64,000 nt of DNA from Chryseobacterium sp. ISL-6 (GCF_018613715.1 NZ_JAGGPT010000001.1:919919-983918); one strand, 5' to 3'. Positions 8,649 through 18,834 are shown, numbered from the stretch's first letter. Translations and numbers: made by a program. Notes: a model not told the origin generated them from the sequence alone.

Positions 8649-10262
8649 ATGAGAGCTTACCAATCCATTTTATTCCTTATCATCCTACATCTATTCACCT
8701 TAGGAAAAAGCCAGAAAATATCCGAAGAACAATTAAAGAACGAATTACACGACATACAACACAAGATCGGCAGTACAAGTATCGTAAGCAATACCATAAA
8801 ACAACTGGAAAAAAGCTACAGAACTGCAAAGGAAAATAAATACAATGTTGCATTCTCCATTGGTACTGAACTGATACGAACATATTCAACATTGGATAAT
8901 TCGGAGAAAGTTATTGAGGTTGCAACAGACCTGGAAAACCACATCAATGAAGATTCACCGCCACAGGAAGTATCCAATATGTATAAGATGAAAGCAGGTT
9001 CATTGGGGGATTTGGGGTTTCTGGAAGATTCCCACAAAGCTTATCAGCTTTCAAAAAGATATTTGGCAAAAATCAAGGACAATGATGTGCGTCATTATTA
9101 CAGCAGCTTATTTTATTCTAACTATTCCGGTTATTTTGATCAAAGCAAAAAACAACCTGATTCCGTACGCCTATATCTCATAAAAGGGTTAAGCGAAGCA
9201 GAAAAAATATCTGAAAAAAAATCAAGTATATCACTAAAAAAGAAATATGATTTGATTCTTTCCATACAGGCAAACCTGACATTGTATTATTTATGGATCA
9301 TTCAGCCCACCGAACCAAGGACAGCAGAGACATATCTTTTAAAATCATTGAAGATTGCAGAAAATAGGGAAATAAGTTCACTCAATAAAATGAACCTATA
9401 CAGAACGGCTGGTGATTTTTACTTTGACCAAAAAGATAACGACAAGGCCATACACTATGCTCAGAAAGGCTTAGAACTTGAGCAAAAAATTTCATCCCCT
9501 TCCAGTCGGGAAATTTTCTACGAAATCATGACGGAGGCCTATTTGGCTAAAAATAATACTCTTGAGGGAAAAAAATACAATCAACTTCTTACAAAGCTCA
9601 GGGACAGTATTAAAATTGCAGAAAAACATTCGGTGAATAAAGTTACCACAGCAATAAAAAAAGAAAAGGAAAAGGAAAAAAGCAGCAGCCTTAGAAACTA
9701 CTTATATGTGTTCTTCATTATAACAATGCTGGGATGTGGTGGTGTTTGGTACTATTGGAAAAGCAGGAATAAAGTCTTACAACAGAGATTTCAGGAACTC
9801 ATTACCAAAATAAAGCATGAGTCAGAAAACCAAAAGAATGAAATGGAGAAGGATGGAGAAAAAGCAGTAAAAGCTCCGAAAACAATTGCTGAGGAAACGG
9901 TCAATCAACTATTGACTAAGATATCCAAATTTGAAAAAACAGAGAAATACCTGAAAAGTGATATTACAATAGCCAGTATGGCAAGTAATTTTGGCACCAA
10001 TACAAAATATCTTTCAGAAGTCATAAAATCCTATAAGGACAAGAACTTCAATCATTACATCAACAGCCTTAGAATTGAATATATTACCAGGAAACTGTAT
10101 GAGGATGCTGTATACAGAAAATATAAGATTACTTCTTTGGCAGAGTTATGTGGCTATGCCAATCATAGGGTCTTTCAGACAGCATTTAAAAAAGAAACAG
10201 GTCTAACTCCCTCAGATTTTATTAACAATCTGAAAAAGAAGACTGAACTGGAAATACTGTAA
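8649..10262 (+). CDS. TPR transmembrane regulator with AraC-type HTH
   Basis: A 537-residue protein. I place the start at 8649 because the product then begins with a signal sequence (MRAYQSILFLIILHLF) and because the likely -7 element is at 8597-8604, inside the longer reading frame. TPR-like helices cover about 30-330, for example DKAIHYAQKGLELEQKI. One membrane helix lies near 350-370 (LYVFFIITMLGCGGVWYYW), followed by a charged coiled coil. The final ~100 residues form an AraC HTH, with SDITIASMASNFGTNTKYLS and KITSLAELCGYANHRVFQTA, ending FKKETGLTPSDF. This is a one-component regulator with a periplasmic sensor. It heads the plus-strand surface-protein locus that follows and is the best candidate regulator of it, by position. 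Confidence 0.85.
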   Translation: MRAYQSILFLIILHLFTLGKSQKISEEQLKNELHDIQHKIGSTSIVSNTIKQLEKSYRTAKENKYNVAFSIGTELIRTYSTLDNSEKVIEVATDLENHINEDSPPQEVSNMYKMKAGSLGDLGFLEDSHKAYQLSKRYLAKIKDNDVRHYYSSLFYSNYSGYFDQSKKQPDSVRLYLIKGLSEAEKISEKKSSISLKKKYDLILSIQANLTLYYLWIIQPTEPRTAETYLLKSLKIAENREISSLNKMNLYRTAGDFYFDQKDNDKAIHYAQKGLELEQKISSPSSREIFYEIMTEAYLAKNNTLEGKKYNQLLTKLRDSIKIAEKHSVNKVTTAIKKEKEKEKSSSLRNYLYVFFIITMLGCGGVWYYWKSRNKVLQQRFQELITKIKHESENQKNEMEKDGEKAVKAPKTIAEETVNQLLTKISKFEKTEKYLKSDITIASMASNFGTNTKYLSEVIKSYKDKNFNHYINSLRIEYITRKLYEDAVYRKYKITSLAELCGYANHRVFQTAFKKETGLTPSDFINNLKKKTELEIL

Positions 10263-10813
10263 TACAAAATAATTTTAAAAAGGAATAGCATCAATATACC
10301 TTTGCAAAAAAAGTCTATTCAATCCATGAGCACAATACAACCGTACCTATAGCGGCAAATATTACTTTAGCTGGATACCATTCCAAGCTCTTGAAGGATG
10401 TTACATTCTGTAAAAGAAAAGTCATTGTACTATAGCTCCTTAAAAATTTATACTATCATCTGGTTGAACTGAAATGTACAAATTATTGGTCTGGAAGTAT
10501 TTTACCCCTTCAGTTGGATATCCATTTCTAAAGCCTCTTCCTGATTATCTCAATCTAAGCTAAAATTCAAATCAGAGTTCATTTGCTTTGGAAATCTTCC
10601 GTAAACTTCAGTACTAATATTTAACATATATCCCAAAAATCAAATACCTATTTGGGATTTCTAAAATTTTAAACAAATACCTTGATATTTTTCAACAAAC
10701 TGATTTTCAGTACATGAAAATTGTAAAATCAATCAAACAACACATGAAACTTTCCGAATTATTCATGCATCAGCCTTGTACAGGCATTGTGGCATTCATA
10801 ATATTGCATCAAA
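10263..10813. other. 551-bp non-coding gap before the surface-protein locus
   Basis: Reading both strands, I see only short open stretches without good starts or family resemblance. No strong hairpin or TAnnTTTG element with proper spacing stands out. It probably carries the promoter and leader of the downstream small exported protein. Confidence 0.4.
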
Positions 10814-11413
10814 ATGACAACCGATTCTGAAAATAACATGATGAACCAAATCTTCTCTCTGCATTCACTTGGAGGGAGGAGGTTTTTCTTATTCATCTTG
10901 TTGTTAATCAACTTTCAGATCATACAGGCTGTTTGTATACGTAACGAAGCTCCTTCATCAGATACTCTTCATGCATCAACTGCTATAGTTGTATCAGAGG
11001 GTACTATCGTTTCAGGTATGAAACGAATATATGTTTCCCATCCGAAAAAGGATAAAATAAAGAAAATTCTCAAAGGAAAAAATACACTTGTATCCAATAA
11101 AAGGAAATACAAAAAAAGACAGGCTATTTCTCAAATCGTTAAAAACAGCAATAGATCCACATTAATTTTCAGTGGAAATACACAATCAGAGAAATCTTTA
11201 CTGGCTGTTTCCGACAATGATAAGCAAATCATAAGACCCAATCAACGAACGATGAAATTCCTTTTTTTTGGGTCCGAAAACAGGATGCCTATTCTAATCC
11301 ATTTACCAGATACTTTCCTGAAAAAAAACTATAAAAACCGTGGGGTTTCAAATTTAGAGTTCTTTAGAAATTTCAACCGACCTCCCCCATTTCTATGTAT
11401 GGCTATCGCTTAA
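10814..11413 (+). CDS. Uncharacterised exported or membrane-anchored basic protein
   Basis: A 199-residue open frame not matching a family I recognise. A hydrophobic segment (FFLFILLLINFQIIQAVC) near residues 24-42 looks like a signal peptide or anchor. Starts at the internal ATGs at 10838 or 10841 would put that segment nearer the N-terminus and are as likely as the first. After it comes a very basic stretch rich in Lys and Arg (HPKKDKIKKILKGK, KRKYKKRQ), then a mixed tail ending PPPFLCMAIA. The frame is intact and lies on the same strand as the surface-protein genes downstream, from which it is separated by 245 bp. Whether it is a real conserved gene is uncertain. Confidence 0.5.
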   Translation: MTTDSENNMMNQIFSLHSLGGRRFFLFILLLINFQIIQAVCIRNEAPSSDTLHASTAIVVSEGTIVSGMKRIYVSHPKKDKIKKILKGKNTLVSNKRKYKKRQAISQIVKNSNRSTLIFSGNTQSEKSLLAVSDNDKQIIRPNQRTMKFLFFGSENRMPILIHLPDTFLKKNYKNRGVSNLEFFRNFNRPPPFLCMAIA

Positions 11414-11658
11414 CAAATCATCGGATAGCTCTTTATTAAACGAAAATTTCAACATATGTATCCATATTCGCCGGTTTGTCCGATGTGAACAGGTAACGTC
11501 GTTTTTTTGACTCAAACAAAAAAGGAGAAGAAACCATCATTGGCAACAACCAAAGGCTACTGATAATCCTGGGCTGAATACACTCAACGACTATTTTCTT
11601 TTCAGGCGTCTTTTTTGGAAATAAAACATTCAATTCAAATAAAACCTAATTAAAAATC

Positions 11659-12183
11659 ATGAAAAAACAACTTCTACCCATAGCAATTTTACTTGCTGTA
11701 ACGGGTACTGTAAAATCTCAGATTGCCATAGGAAAACCGACAGTAACCAATGCTTCGGTATCTTTGGAATTTGCAGATACAGAAAATCGGGGATTCGTAG
11801 TTCCCTATGTAGAAACAAAAACAGGAATTACAGACAACGGTACCATCATTTATGATACGACCGACCACAAAGTAAAATACCTGAAGGACTCCGGAACATG
11901 GACTGATTTAAGTGTTGACAACTCCGGAACAGCAGATATTTTGATCCAGACCAATAAAACGGAATCTACGACCGCAAAATCAGTCATCGGATCAGCAGCT
12001 GCCACAGACAGTACACCTGGTATGTTGGTTTTATCCGACACCAACAAGGCAATGATATTACCCAAAGTAGCCAGTCCACACCTTAACATCATCGACCCCG
12101 CTCCTGGAATGATGGCTTATGACACTGTTAAACGACAACTTGCCATATACAACGGCAAAGTCTGGACTTTCTGGAAACCTTAA
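11659..12183 (+). CDS. Exported surface protein with two 'YD' tip-like modules
   Basis: A 174-residue protein with a signal peptide (1-20, ending VKSQ). Two related segments occur. One, near residues 55-80, is GTIIYDTTDHKVKYLKDSGT with a following Trp. The other, at the C-terminus, is PAPGMMAYDTVKRQLAIYNG followed by K-W. This short [GMM/GTI]-YD-x-K-x-YNG-W pattern recurs at the C-terminus of many large exported proteins of Chryseobacterium-type flavobacteria, including the 2066-residue neighbour downstream. There is no canonical T9SS type A tail. The function is unknown. Position and shared end module suggest that it belongs to the same exported assembly as the large protein. Confidence 0.7.
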   Translation: MKKQLLPIAILLAVTGTVKSQIAIGKPTVTNASVSLEFADTENRGFVVPYVETKTGITDNGTIIYDTTDHKVKYLKDSGTWTDLSVDNSGTADILIQTNKTESTTAKSVIGSAAATDSTPGMLVLSDTNKAMILPKVASPHLNIIDPAPGMMAYDTVKRQLAIYNGKVWTFWKP

Positions 12184-12315
12184 ATGAATGAAATATGGAA
12201 GAAATACACTTTTATTAGCGCATTTTTTATAAACATGACTGTCTCTACTCAAGTAGGTATTAATATCAAGTGTTCAAAGATCATATTGGATATCTCTATA
12301 AAGTTCAATTCATAA
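12184..12315 (+). pseudogene. 43-codon truncated relative of 'QVGIN' surface proteins
   Basis: An ATG directly abuts the stop codon of the 174-residue gene and opens a 43-codon frame. The product has a hydrophobic N-terminus (FISAFFINMTVS) followed by TQVGINIKCSKIILDIS. Many Chryseobacterium exported proteins begin their mature part with a QVGIN-x-x-P-x-x-TLDI segment, and this peptide looks like a diverged, cut-off version of that start. It may be the stump of a longer gene, or a small exported peptide translated by coupling with the upstream gene. The call rests on motif resemblance only. Confidence 0.45.
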
Positions 12316-12391
12316 AACACATCGTCATATTTATAAAAAATCACAGTATAAAAACGCACATACCGAAAATCCGGCTAAAAACTAATATATT

Positions 12392-15300
12392 ATGAAAAAA
12401 CAAATCGTCTTTTTCTTCATATTCCTCATTATGGGTAATATGATGATTTTGGCACAAAGCTGCAACATCAATGCAGGAGCCAATGCCGTCATTTGTGGCA
12501 CGTCTGCCAATTTATCGGGAAGCTCCGGGGGAAGCTCAGCTGGAAATCCAGTGTGGACACTGATATCCAAACCTTCCGGTGCCCCCAACCCAATTATTGT
12601 AACCCCTTCAGGTTATAATACCAATGTCACAGGAATGACCTCTCCTGGAAATTATGTGTTTCAGATTGCCCAGAACTGTACTACAGGCACGGCAACCTCA
12701 CAAATAACCATTACTGCCCCGGGAGAGGTTTCATCTTTTACCGCAGGACCTGACATCACCAATGTTTCTGCCATTACCGGTACTGCAACCTTAAATGCAA
12801 TAATTCCTGCAGGGTATACCGCATCGTGGACCTATTATAACATTTATAATAAAGAATATTATAATCAGACCACCACCACGAATGCAACGATGTCTAATAC
12901 GACAACCGCCACCCCTACCCTAACCCTTACAAAGAAAGCTAATCATGACATTGACCCAGCTTATCGTGCAGTATTAAGGATAACATCTATCAACAATCCA
13001 AACTGTTGGTACGAAGATGATGCAATCATAAGGTTCATCCCTAATCCACAAATAAGTCTTCCCGCAACCCATAACAGATGCTATCCATCGACAGACACCA
13101 ACCGGTATATCAGTTTGAGCGGAACCTCTCCTATGTTGGCAACCAATACGCCAAACTCATCTGGAAACCAGGCATTTGGAACAACAGTTACCATAAATGC
13201 CATCAGCCAACCAGCAGGTGGAAATATTTCATTTTATCAAATAAGAAATAGTTCTATCTACTTCAATGGTGTAAATGTTACAGGAGCCTATGTGTTCACC
13301 ATCACCGTTACCAATGCCAATGGAACATACACAACTCCTCAGATAACCTATAACTATAATGGAACAGATCCCAAACTAGTAAGTTTTATCGATTCCTCTT
13401 ATCCTGAACAAATGCAGTACTATGGTGCAACCGGTAGCGGGGGTGCCGTGTATTGTAATAAGGCAGGTACAACGGCACCTATTACCATCTATTTCAAAAT
13501 TGATCCCTCAGACCCAGCAACACTTACCACGACAGTTGGTAATTCGGGTATTGTTCCTTCCGGAGGAAATCCCACTTTAGTTTTGAACGGAGCCGGGACG
13601 ATGAACAGGAACGTAGTGGTAACACCACCTGCCGGAGGTTGGCGAGTGGGAACTTACATTGTTAATTTAGCAGTTAAAAATGGCACCTGCGGTAATAGTC
13701 AGGATTATTATATTCATATTTCAGACGGTAGCCGCCCGAATGTGGCTGTCCCAAATACTACAATATGTTATACAGGATCAGGTATTGTAACGGCAACGAT
13801 TCCTTTACCTGCTGTATATCAAGGAGTAGTCAACGCTAGCTACCTTCAGGAATTTTCTGGTGTATATAACTTTACTCTGGTTTCCAAGCCAGCCGGAGCT
13901 GCCAATCCTGCTTACGAATCCAGTAATCTCAGGACATTGACAAATACTTCTACCACGATAAGTAATTTAGATAAGCAGGGAGAGTATGTATTCAAGATAA
14001 GGGCTGTTCCTAATGCAGGTGGAGTGGATTCCAGATTTCTGGATAAAGAATATGCATGCTCGGGAACTTCTCCGGAGGGTACATTTTCAATATTCGTATC
14101 CCCACAGGTAAATGCCAATGCAGGATCCAATCAAATCTTGGGAATAGGAGCTTCACAAACCTCTCTCAATGGGAATAATCCAGGAGCATCATCTACAGGT
14201 TTATGGACCGTGATTTCAAAACCAGCCGGAGCTCCAAATCCTATAATCACCAATCCATCCCTATATAATACCAATGTTACAGGACTTACCAGTTCAGGGA
14301 CATATACTTTCAGATGGACTGTTACCACCGGTACCTGTACAAGTACCAGCGATCTTACCGTTACCATTACAGCTCCTGGCCCCGGTGGAGTGCAGGGAAC
14401 CGAATTTTGGGTAAAATCGGATGATGCCGGAAGTATTGCTACGGCATGGAAGGATCATTCCTTAAATGCAGATAATATACCGAATGTGGGAGGGGTAACA
14501 TTATCTCCTGCAGACAGAAGCCATAATTTCAATCCTTATACTACCGGTTATACCACTTCTAAATTCTTTTATAATACGGCTTCTGTAATGAACCCTACCA
14601 ATGGTGAACTGCCTAATATATCCCATTCCATTTTCTCTGCAGTAAGACCCAGCACTTCGGGAACCGGACGCATTACAGGGATTGATGATGATGCAACCTA
14701 TGCTTCTGAACCTGCAGCATCAATTGCCAATGGGAAGCCAAGACATTATGAATATTATAATGTTACTACCTCAACAGATTTCTCTACAAATTTCAATATC
14801 GGTTCATCCAACGTGTTCTCGGTAATAGCTAATAATTCTGTTGCCAACGGAGGATCTTCGGCTTCATCCGGAGGAGAAAAAAGATTGGGTCTGAATGGTA
14901 CTTATGAAACAACTTCATTTACCGGATCTAATAAATTTCAGTTATATGGTCGTAATCTAAGAGTAGGCCAGGCCGGCTGGGATGCACCAGGTGCTTTCCC
15001 TGGAGATATTATGGAAATTTTATGGTTCAAACGTGCCTTAACAGCGAATGAACAGTCGAGGATAAATTCCTATCTGGCTGTCAAGAATGGGGCTACATTG
15101 AGCGAGAATTATCTTTCAACAACCAGCAATGTGATATGGGACAGAACCATTAATACGGGCTACAACAATAATATTTTCGGTATTGCCAAAGATGATCTCA
15201 CCTTATTACATCAAAAGCAATCGGGAAGTACAAATAGCGGACAGAAGCTTGTCATTTCTACAACAGGATTTGCAGATAGTAATGCAGCCAACAGTACAGG

Positions 15301-18300
15301 CTTAGCTAATGACATGCAATTCCTGATGACAGGAGATAATGGTTTGGAGCAAAGCCTTAAAACACCATTTTCTTACACTACAGGCTCTAATGGTGTGGTT
15401 AACTACCGTTTTGAATCTATCTGGAAAGTACAAAACTCAGGAAATGTGGGTACCATAACGGTTGCTTGGCCTAAAGGAGTGAACAATATGTACTTAGTTC
15501 AGTCTTCAGATGCTGCAATTGATGGCAATGACAACTTTACCCCAATGGTTACTGAGGTTACTGTAAACGGAATTGTATATAACACAGCTACCGCAACATT
15601 AACGAACGGTCAATATTTTACCTTTGCCGGTTTTGCATATGCACCGGGTGGAGTATTTTCCGCTGCGTGGTATCGTGCTGATGCTGCTTCAAACCTATTC
15701 TCAGACGCCGGAACTACGATCGCTGTAGATAATGCTAATGTTCAGCAATGGAACGAATTTAATAACAAACCTTTCCCTCTTTTACAGTCAACAACAGGCT
15801 ATCGTCCGAAGTTTTCTAATACTACTTTAGCAAATTTCAACCCAACGGTAATTTACGATGGAACTCAAAAATGGATGCAATATGCTCCGGTAGATGCTCA
15901 AGGGTACCTGTTGAATAGAAGCAAAGGAGCATTGTTCTCAGCTGGAAACACAACAAGTGCAACCTCTTCATTACTGGGATTTGGAACAGCCGGTTCCGGA
16001 AATGCAATGGATGACCCTGGTCTGTATAGCTTTACAGGAAATAAATTTTTGTTCTATCCTGTAATAGGTGAATATGCCCCTCAAAGTACCTACACGATCA
16101 ATGGATCTTATATTGGTGGCGGTACCTGGGAGAATGGCGCAGGAACGGGAGGAAACAATGCAGTAAGCATCACATTAAACGGATTCCATCAGACCTTCGA
16201 CATCAATATTTCAAATGTAAATACCGATGTAAGCCGTAGTGCCTTAATGGTAGGAAAAGCAGATGCCGGGGCACAATTGATTGGGCAAGAAAATGAAATG
16301 ATTGTTTTCGCTGATAAGCTAACTGATCTGGAGGTAAATAAGGTAGAATCTTATCTTGCTATTAAATATGGACAAACGCTGAGCAAAGAACAAAGCAGAA
16401 ATTATTTAAGCTCTGCAGGCAATGTGGTTTGGAATGGATCATCCAATAACTATTACAATAATATTTTGGGTATAGCAAGAGATAATACATCAGCTTTACA
16501 TCAAAAACAATCACGAAGTGTAAATGATGGTCAAAAACTAATAATTGGAGTAGGAAATTCATTGGCCAATACCAATATTGGCAATACCAATTCTTTGACG
16601 GAAGGACAATTCCTGATCATAGGAGACAATGGGCTTAAACAATCAATGACTACTCCACTAGTTTACACTGCAGGAGCGAATGGGGAAACGAACTATCGTT
16701 TTGAAGCCATCTGGAAGGTACAGAATACCAATAGTGTAGGAACTGTAACAGTTGCCTGGCCTAAAGGAATAAAAAATCTATACCTGGTGCAGTCTGCAGG
16801 TCCTGTATTTGACCTAACTTCTACCTTCACTCCAATGGTGACCGAAGTAACTATAAACGGTGAGATCTACAAAACAGCTAATGTAACATTAACCGATGGG
16901 CAGTTCTTCACTTTTGCAGGTTTTGGACTTGCTCCGGGTGGAGTTGTGAATAATCTTTCCTATTGGTACCGGGCTGATAAAGATGCTGCAAATACAGGAG
17001 ATGGGACAGATATTACAGCATGGACTGATCAGTTCTCAGGAACTACATCAGCACAATTGGGAACCAATGCCCTGCCAAAATTCAAGATGGGTGCGGCCAA
17101 TTACTTTAACTTCAATCCAGGTGTCAATTTTACTGCAAATACTCAAACGATTGGAAATACATCAGTAAGAACCTTTGGCAACAATACCTATGATATCTTT
17201 ATCTTGACAAAAGATGGGTTATCAAACCCTGGCGGAAATGGAAGGATATTTAGCTCTTTATTGGATCATTCTAAATTAAGTGGTAGCATCAACTATTGGG
17301 ATGGTTTTGGCGATATGTATGACAATAGAACAGAAAGAGTAAGAGCTGATGAAGGGTATAGATTTCTTGCTAATCCTGGAGGAATAAGGTCAACGACGAT
17401 TCCAAGCATTGTATATCACAATCTATTAAATACCACTACTGGTAAAGGAATCAACGGAGGTGTCGTTTCGATGACTGGAGCACATACTTCCATAGGCTTT
17501 CTAAACGGAGGGCATACCTTCGGTTCTACACAAATAGGCTCCAATGGAAGTGATAATGGAGGTTTTGTTGGAAATCTGGGAGAAACAATTGTTTATGGAG
17601 AAGGTAACCTTACCACCGCTGAACGTAGAAGAGTGGATTCCTATCTTGCTATTAAATATGGTATTACGCTGGGACAAGTAAATACTGACCATTATCTGAA
17701 TACAGATGGAAACACAGTATGGAACGGAGCAGCCAATACTACGTTCAACAATAACATTTTTGGAATATCTCGTGACGATATTGAAATGTTAGAACAAAAG
17801 GTATCGAAAAGTGTCAATGCAGGAACAATTCTCACTGTTGCCACGATCAATGATTTTGCTTCTCCGAACCAACTTGCAACGCGAACAGGATTTACGAATG
17901 ATAAAACATACTTCCTGCTTGGAGATAACAATGTTACGGCAACACCGCTTGTTAACATCACAATTGCCGGAACTACACTGCAGAGAATCCAGAGAACATG
18001 GCTATCTCAACGTTCAAATACTTCTGGAAGCCTATACTTTGAGGCAGACCTCTCAGCTTATGGAGCTATTTTCTCAGCTGGAAACAACATTCAGATGATT
18101 GTAGCAGATGATGCAACTTTCACAACAAATGTAAAAACAATCACTGGAATATTCGCAGGCGGTAAATGGGTATTCATGAATGACTTCAATGCAGATAATA
18201 CCATAAGGTACATCACGTTTGCTGAAGGAAAGGCTTACTGCTATAAGCCAGGTGCTATTGCTACAACTGGCAATCCAGCATTACCTACAAAAGTAGGAGT

Positions 18301-18592
18301 TACCTCTCTTGGAAGAGCTGGAGCAGGAAGTACAGACAACTGGCCAATGGTAAGAAAAGGTGGCTGGCTGGTGTTGGAAGCAAAAACCAAAGGTTTTGTT
18401 CCAAACAGAGTCAAGTTTAATACATCAAACCAACCTGTTGCCGCTGATGGGATAACTCCTGTTATTACAACACCTGTAGAGGGTATGATGGTGTATGATA
18501 TTACCAACAAATGTATGAAGATGTACACCCTTAAGGAAGGTGATGCAACCATGAATTGGCACTGTATCTCCACACAAACTTGTCCTGATTAG
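12392..18592 (+). CDS. Giant repetitive surface protein (2066 aa; PKD-like and lectin-like repeats)
   Basis: A signal peptide ends near residue 22 (MMILAQ). Two similar Ig/PKD-like segments follow, one near residues 25-115 (LISKPSGAPNPIIVTPSGYN) and one near 570-665 (VISKPAGAPNPIITNPSLYN). From about 670 there are three long repeats of roughly 425-430 residues. Each has a laminin-G/concanavalin-like part opening with a W-Y-R-A-D type motif, then a conserved block such as SYLAIKYGQTLS ... NNIFGIARDD ... LHQKQS, centred near 890-960, 1316-1385 and 1747-1815. The C-terminal ~100 residues carry GGWLVLEAKTKGFVPNR and end EGMMVYDITNKCMKMYT ... CPD. No type A T9SS tail is evident, so the export route is unclear. 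A role as adhesin or surface fibre is inferred from architecture. Confidence 0.82.
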   Translation: MKKQIVFFFIFLIMGNMMILAQSCNINAGANAVICGTSANLSGSSGGSSAGNPVWTLISKPSGAPNPIIVTPSGYNTNVTGMTSPGNYVFQIAQNCTTGTATSQITITAPGEVSSFTAGPDITNVSAITGTATLNAIIPAGYTASWTYYNIYNKEYYNQTTTTNATMSNTTTATPTLTLTKKANHDIDPAYRAVLRITSINNPNCWYEDDAIIRFIPNPQISLPATHNRCYPSTDTNRYISLSGTSPMLATNTPNSSGNQAFGTTVTINAISQPAGGNISFYQIRNSSIYFNGVNVTGAYVFTITVTNANGTYTTPQITYNYNGTDPKLVSFIDSSYPEQMQYYGATGSGGAVYCNKAGTTAPITIYFKIDPSDPATLTTTVGNSGIVPSGGNPTLVLNGAGTMNRNVVVTPPAGGWRVGTYIVNLAVKNGTCGNSQDYYIHISDGSRPNVAVPNTTICYTGSGIVTATIPLPAVYQGVVNASYLQEFSGVYNFTLVSKPAGAANPAYESSNLRTLTNTSTTISNLDKQGEYVFKIRAVPNAGGVDSRFLDKEYACSGTSPEGTFSIFVSPQVNANAGSNQILGIGASQTSLNGNNPGASSTGLWTVISKPAGAPNPIITNPSLYNTNVTGLTSSGTYTFRWTVTTGTCTSTSDLTVTITAPGPGGVQGTEFWVKSDDAGSIATAWKDHSLNADNIPNVGGVTLSPADRSHNFNPYTTGYTTSKFFYNTASVMNPTNGELPNISHSIFSAVRPSTSGTGRITGIDDDATYASEPAASIANGKPRHYEYYNVTTSTDFSTNFNIGSSNVFSVIANNSVANGGSSASSGGEKRLGLNGTYETTSFTGSNKFQLYGRNLRVGQAGWDAPGAFPGDIMEILWFKRALTANEQSRINSYLAVKNGATLSENYLSTTSNVIWDRTINTGYNNNIFGIAKDDLTLLHQKQSGSTNSGQKLVISTTGFADSNAANSTGLANDMQFLMTGDNGLEQSLKTPFSYTTGSNGVVNYRFESIWKVQNSGNVGTITVAWPKGVNNMYLVQSSDAAIDGNDNFTPMVTEVTVNGIVYNTATATLTNGQYFTFAGFAYAPGGVFSAAWYRADAASNLFSDAGTTIAVDNANVQQWNEFNNKPFPLLQSTTGYRPKFSNTTLANFNPTVIYDGTQKWMQYAPVDAQGYLLNRSKGALFSAGNTTSATSSLLGFGTAGSGNAMDDPGLYSFTGNKFLFYPVIGEYAPQSTYTINGSYIGGGTWENGAGTGGNNAVSITLNGFHQTFDINISNVNTDVSRSALMVGKADAGAQLIGQENEMIVFADKLTDLEVNKVESYLAIKYGQTLSKEQSRNYLSSAGNVVWNGSSNNYYNNILGIARDNTSALHQKQSRSVNDGQKLIIGVGNSLANTNIGNTNSLTEGQFLIIGDNGLKQSMTTPLVYTAGANGETNYRFEAIWKVQNTNSVGTVTVAWPKGIKNLYLVQSAGPVFDLTSTFTPMVTEVTINGEIYKTANVTLTDGQFFTFAGFGLAPGGVVNNLSYWYRADKDAANTGDGTDITAWTDQFSGTTSAQLGTNALPKFKMGAANYFNFNPGVNFTANTQTIGNTSVRTFGNNTYDIFILTKDGLSNPGGNGRIFSSLLDHSKLSGSINYWDGFGDMYDNRTERVRADEGYRFLANPGGIRSTTIPSIVYHNLLNTTTGKGINGGVVSMTGAHTSIGFLNGGHTFGSTQIGSNGSDNGGFVGNLGETIVYGEGNLTTAERRRVDSYLAIKYGITLGQVNTDHYLNTDGNTVWNGAANTTFNNNIFGISRDDIEMLEQKVSKSVNAGTILTVATINDFASPNQLATRTGFTNDKTYFLLGDNNVTATPLVNITIAGTTLQRIQRTWLSQRSNTSGSLYFEADLSAYGAIFSAGNNIQMIVADDATFTTNVKTITGIFAGGKWVFMNDFNADNTIRYITFAEGKAYCYKPGAIATTGNPALPTKVGVTSLGRAGAGSTDNWPMVRKGGWLVLEAKTKGFVPNRVKFNTSNQPVAADGITPVITTPVEGMMVYDITNKCMKMYTLKEGDATMNWHCISTQTCPD

Positions 18593-18610
18593 AAAAGTAC
18601 AGGTTTGATA

Positions 18611-18667
18611 ATTGATAGAAACTTAGCTCCGGAAAGTATTGTACGGAACGGGGCTAAGACTATCAAT
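18611..18667 (+). terminator. Large two-step stem-loop after the giant surface gene
   Basis: Nested inverted repeats are visible: outer ATTGATAG (18611-18618) with CTATCAAT (18660-18667), and inner CTTAGCTCCG (18622-18631) with CGGGGCTAAG (18649-18658, one G-T pair). The 3' side runs into an A-rich rather than T-rich tract. It may be a terminator or an RNA-processing or stability structure. Confidence 0.6.
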
Positions 18668-18834
18668 TAAAAAATAAACCAACATTTAAAATAAAGAAAA
18701 ACAATACGATGATAAAAAACGTTTCAACATCGTCCAACAAAGCCTCAATGTATTTACCATATTATTGGGTATTTGTCAACTGCGATCAAAATATTAATAC
18801 CATAATATCGTCTCTTTTAAAAGAAATATAAGTT

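Noticed and set aside
8582..8839. An 85-codon plus-strand frame overlapping the TPR/AraC gene start
   Set aside because: It overlaps the clear signal-peptide-bearing gene in another frame and has no family resemblance.
10283..10440. A 36-codon open stretch after the TPR/AraC gene (VPIAANITLAGYHSKLLKDV)
   Set aside because: It lacks a start codon and any recognisable family; it may be chance in AT-rich DNA.
13912..14367. Minus-strand frames inside the giant surface gene
   Set aside because: They mirror the low-complexity Thr/Gly/Asn coding of the real gene and have no domain signals.
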